A stretch of DNA of 64,000 nucleotides from Bacteroidales bacterium (GTDB lineage: Bacteria > Bacteroidota > Bacteroidia > Bacteroidales > WCHB1-69). The stretch spans positions 1-64,000 of the forward strand of contig JAFXSR010000068.1 of the NCBI GenBank assembly GCA_017525505.1, in the 5' to 3' direction. Under the pieces are notes generated by a model. The model worked only from the letters and a program-made list of their open reading frames with translations. It made no database searches and was not told the origin of the DNA. A program made the position numbers and the translations under genes. Shown here piece after piece: positions 61,664 to 64,000 of this stretch. The first letter of the stretch is position 1. Every line of letters starts with the position of its first letter.

Positions 61664-62146
61664 TTACAACTTCTTGAAAAATTTCTCCGGACCATTTTTC
61701 ACTTCCTCTATCGTTATACTTTTTGATGCTACTATCTTCTGTTTCTTGATTTTCAGTACAGAAACTCCTGAGATGCCAAAAGACATCCTGTCTAATTTGT
61801 TTGTTGTGTCGCAAAGAACATGTTTGTCTATCGTAAGAATCTTGTCCGAAAGTTTTTTCACCGTGGCTTGCGAAATGAGGACGGCTTTGTATTTTCCACG
61901 GATGGTTTCTGGGTGGGATAATAGAAAATCATGTACAGTACAAGTGCATTTAAAACATCCTGAAGGAAGAATAAACAAATACTCTCCATCCGTAAGTTTG
62001 AAGTCGGGGAAGGTCTCTTTCATATAAGACGTAAAAAAAGCACTTCTTTTTTCTACAACAGAATTCTGCTCATTATGTTTGTCTGGTGAAAGAACTGGTA
62101 TTATCCATAAAACAATCACCATTAAAAATGCATGTGTTTTTATCAT
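61664..62146 (-). CDS. secreted protein with CxxCxC motif, unknown function
   Basis: The 160-aa protein has an N-terminal hydrophobic signal or anchor (MIKTHAFLMVIVLWIIPVLS). The mature part contains FILPSGCFKCTCTVHDFL, whose position and context after a beta strand recall thioredoxin-like proteins, but I cannot confirm the fold. Its ATG overlaps the stop of the DUF4221-like gene (ATGA at 62146-62143), so the two are coupled and probably act together at the cell envelope. Confidence 0.7.
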   Translation of the reverse strand: MIKTHAFLMVIVLWIIPVLSPDKHNEQNSVVEKRSAFFTSYMKETFPDFKLTDGEYLFILPSGCFKCTCTVHDFLLSHPETIRGKYKAVLISQATVKKLSDKILTIDKHVLCDTTNKLDRMSFGISGVSVLKIKKQKIVASKSITIEEVKNGPEKFFKKL

Positions 62147-63327
62147 AGTGCTATGTTATAAATAATGAAACATGATTTTTGATTATCGCAATGAGTGGGA
62201 TCTTTTACCGCAAGGCCTTCGGGAATAATCAGTAGCTCATGTTTGCTCAGGTGAGTCGGCATGTCTATCTCGGCCTTCTGGTGGAATTCGGAATCCAGAA
62301 TGATAAGAGACCAGGGCTTCTCGGTGGCGAAATTATGGGTACCATCCCCATTTTCGTAGGGCATCGCTTTGGAAACTGCCACATAATACAAATCCCTGTA
62401 TGCATCATAGCGCAAATACATGTATGAAGTGCTTTCACAACCCTTTTCTTCCAGATAATTGTAATTGTTCAGCTCGTTTAGGTCAAGGATTTCATTCTCA
62501 TGATGTTGGTATTTGCTCTTTAAGGGATACCTGCTTTGCGTGTTGTTACGATGAATCACATACAATGAATCCAAAAAGAAATAGGCGGAGACAATATCCA
62601 AATCCTTGTTCATGGCCGTCCAGAACCAATAGTGCTTGTAGATGGAGTCTTTGGAAAAATGAGAGGTGGGGTAATGTCCTATCCCTCGATGGAATGCCAA
62701 ACTTTCATTGTTAAAAGTGAACTCGGTAATCATAGGTTTGGAGAATTTTCTCAACCGATGCTCTGGATTCACTTTGTAATCGTTCAAACTTGTCAGTATT
62801 CTTCTCGCATACAGAAGGCCGGAATCTTGAGTGACAGGGACATAGTAGGCAAACGGTCTGGTCGTCAGCATGAAAGGTTCTTCATTTTCCGTTCCGATAT
62901 TCATTTCTATAATTTTCGTGACATTGGACAAACTGTCTAAAGCATACATTTGATCGTCATTCACATATTTCACTATGATTTTGTTTCGGTCAACCACAAA
63001 ATAATTTGAAAAAGTATTGTCCAAAACAAAGGAGGTGGTTGGATACAAGGAGTTTACGCAATAGTGTAAGATAGCGTGACCTGCATAATCTTTGGAAAAA
63101 TAGGTGTTTACCTGTGTTTTTTCTACTGCCGAATAGAAGGAGAATTCGTGGCCGATGTTGTGAGGAATGTAAAGTGTGTCAATAGGTACCGCTTTAGGAT
63201 AATCGCTTTTTGAAAACGCTCGGTTGACATCATTTTGCAGATGACTATACGCTAACCATTCCTCAGATTGAGCGGAGAGCCTAATTGTGCTGACAATTAG
63301 CAAGAAGAATAGGATGATTTGTTTCAT
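62143..63327 (-). CDS. secreted DUF4221-like beta-propeller protein
   Basis: The 394-aa protein begins with a clear signal peptide (MKQIILFFLLIVSTIRLSAQ). Repeated strands such as YFVVDRNKIIVKYVNDDQMY, AYFFLDSLYVIHRN and DLYYVAVSKAM are consistent with the Bacteroidetes DUF4221/six-bladed-propeller group. I start it at the ATG at 63327. The same frame is open to 63936, but the upstream part is a cytoplasmic DNA-binding-type sequence that cannot precede a signal peptide. It is coupled to the CxxCxC protein gene downstream. Confidence 0.8.
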   Translation of the reverse strand: MKQIILFFLLIVSTIRLSAQSEEWLAYSHLQNDVNRAFSKSDYPKAVPIDTLYIPHNIGHEFSFYSAVEKTQVNTYFSKDYAGHAILHYCVNSLYPTTSFVLDNTFSNYFVVDRNKIIVKYVNDDQMYALDSLSNVTKIIEMNIGTENEEPFMLTTRPFAYYVPVTQDSGLLYARRILTSLNDYKVNPEHRLRKFSKPMITEFTFNNESLAFHRGIGHYPTSHFSKDSIYKHYWFWTAMNKDLDIVSAYFFLDSLYVIHRNNTQSRYPLKSKYQHHENEILDLNELNNYNYLEEKGCESTSYMYLRYDAYRDLYYVAVSKAMPYENGDGTHNFATEKPWSLIILDSEFHQKAEIDMPTHLSKHELLIIPEGLAVKDPTHCDNQKSCFIIYNIAL

Positions 63328-63936
63328 GGTTGTTGTTGTTTTCTCGTTGCTGTACGGTGTTATAGGAGAAAAATGGGCGGTATGTATCCTTTCTCCTTCT
63401 TTCACATATTTAGATATAGCATCTGCAAGTTTATGGTGATAATTTTCCTCTACTACAGCCGAAATTATATAATTTTTATCGCGTCGATTGATATACTTTG
63501 TTCCTCCTCCGGTTTTTTCGTTGATTACAGCAATAACAATATCAAGCATCAAGCTACGCATTTGCTTGGCCTTCTCACTTTCTGTTAAAAGCATTCCGAC
63601 ATTAAGAAAAGAACGGAAGTCAAAAAGGCCGATTTGAGGAGTCTTGTTAAGGACATTTATGTCCCTAACATATCGCAACTTGAACTCTTTCAATCTGTTA
63701 CCTTTACAAATAAAGTATCCATTATACTTCAGTTCCTCTTTGTACTTGACAATATAACGGGATATTGTGCGAACATCTACTTCATAGAAGTCTGCTACCA
63801 TCTGTTTTGTCAATACAATTTGTCCTTCAAACTCCAAAGGTTTAATTTCCAAAGCTTCTCGTATACGTGACTGAGCCAACGGATTATTCAGGATATTCTG
63901 CCTGCTTATTTCTGATGTCGTTAAATCCTTCTCCAT
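63328..63936 (-). pseudogene. truncated RhuM/KilA-N-like DNA-binding protein gene, fused in frame to the next gene
   Basis: The first ~185 codons (MEKDLTTSEISRQNILNNPL..., TKQMVADFYEVDVRTISRYI, YINRRDKNYIISAVVEENYH) read like the N-terminal part of RhuM-type proteins with a winged-HTH region. After IHTAHF the family sequence stops, and ~15 unrelated codons lead straight into the signal peptide of the DUF4221-like gene. The C-terminal half is lost, and by chance no stop separates the two. A real fused product is possible but biologically unlikely. Confidence 0.65.
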
Positions 63937-63944
63937 ATTAATTT

Positions 63945-64000
63945 TTATTTCTTCTTGTTTTCAGCTTCCATTTTCATGGACAAATCGAAGTTTCGCTTCA
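63945..64000 (-). CDS. possible C-terminus of a gene entering from the right
   Basis: The last 17 codons before a TAA at 63947-63945 read KRNFDLSMKMEAENKKK. The charged, Lys-ending tail is protein-like, but too short to identify. Confidence 0.3.
   Translation of the reverse strand, partial: KRNFDLSMKMEAENKKK

Noticed and set aside
61656..61814. Upstream part of the 115-codon minus frame 61467-61814.
   Set aside because: It overlaps the 160-aa gene in another frame and makes no protein sense; only the part after 61655 was kept as a doubtful ORF.

Overview
The window looks like a chromosome segment from a member of the Bacteroidales. Four things point there. Promoters repeatedly show the Bacteroidetes -7 box TAnnTTTG, and Shine-Dalgarno sequences are hardly visible. 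Gene content includes chains of FtsX-type permeases, FISUMP and cleaved-adhesin-like surface modules, a T9SS-sorting-like domain and many secreted proteins with short lipobox or Sec signals. Lysine-fermentation genes of the kamDE type are present. The genus cannot be read from the sequence alone.

Layout. Positions 1-15282 (minus) are the first 5,094 codons of one giant secreted surface protein whose end lies outside the window. Its N-terminal two thirds alternate fibronectin type III and cleaved-adhesin-like modules. The rest consists of chitobiase-C-like modules, InlB/Bacteroides B-type repeats and MucBP-like repeats. A ~960-bp divergent intergenic region full of palindromes follows. Then comes a compact three-gene lysine-fermentation operon (kamD, kamE, CoA-transferase beta subunit; 16247-19416) closed by a strong terminator.

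Positions 19678-40965 hold a multi-transcript export system: a TolC-like outer membrane protein, a membrane-fusion protein, one MacB/LolD-type ATPase and four ~780-aa FtsX-like permeases. At the right end lie an NtrC-type sigma-54 response regulator and a short histidine kinase. Three transcription units of the transporter (outer membrane protein, ATPase, permease 2) each start with a sigma-54 (-24/-12) promoter. Each promoter is preceded, at nearly constant distance, by two TGTAA-N7-TTACA palindromes spaced 21-22 bp apart. This is a coherent candidate regulon for the adjacent response regulator, and it fixes three start codons. Two AAA-ATPase/DUF234-type genes, a small antisense gene and a HipBA module are inserted into the cluster. 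Each of the two ATPase genes carries its own private pair of tandem palindromes at its promoter.

Positions 41306-43726 encode a FISUMP surface protein with a misplaced T9SS-like domain. A RelB-like/PIN toxin-antitoxin pair (43900-44602) has a promoter cassette related to that of HipBA. A 1,079-aa fused iron-sulfur/flavin oxidoreductase (44695-47934, minus) is divergent from DNA polymerase I (48166-50868). Then follow three tandem small Cys-rich lipoproteins and a minus-strand operon of a GT2 glycosyltransferase, two tandemly duplicated GT-C-like membrane proteins and meaB. The last 6.5 kb is accessory and partly decayed: fragments of an ATPase gene, of a SUMF1-like gene and of a RhuM-like gene lie between secreted proteins (S41-like, DUF4221-like, unknown).

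Short intergenic palindromes (GTAGAGACGC...GCGTCTCTAC and relatives) recur throughout. No rRNA, tRNA or CRISPR array was seen.
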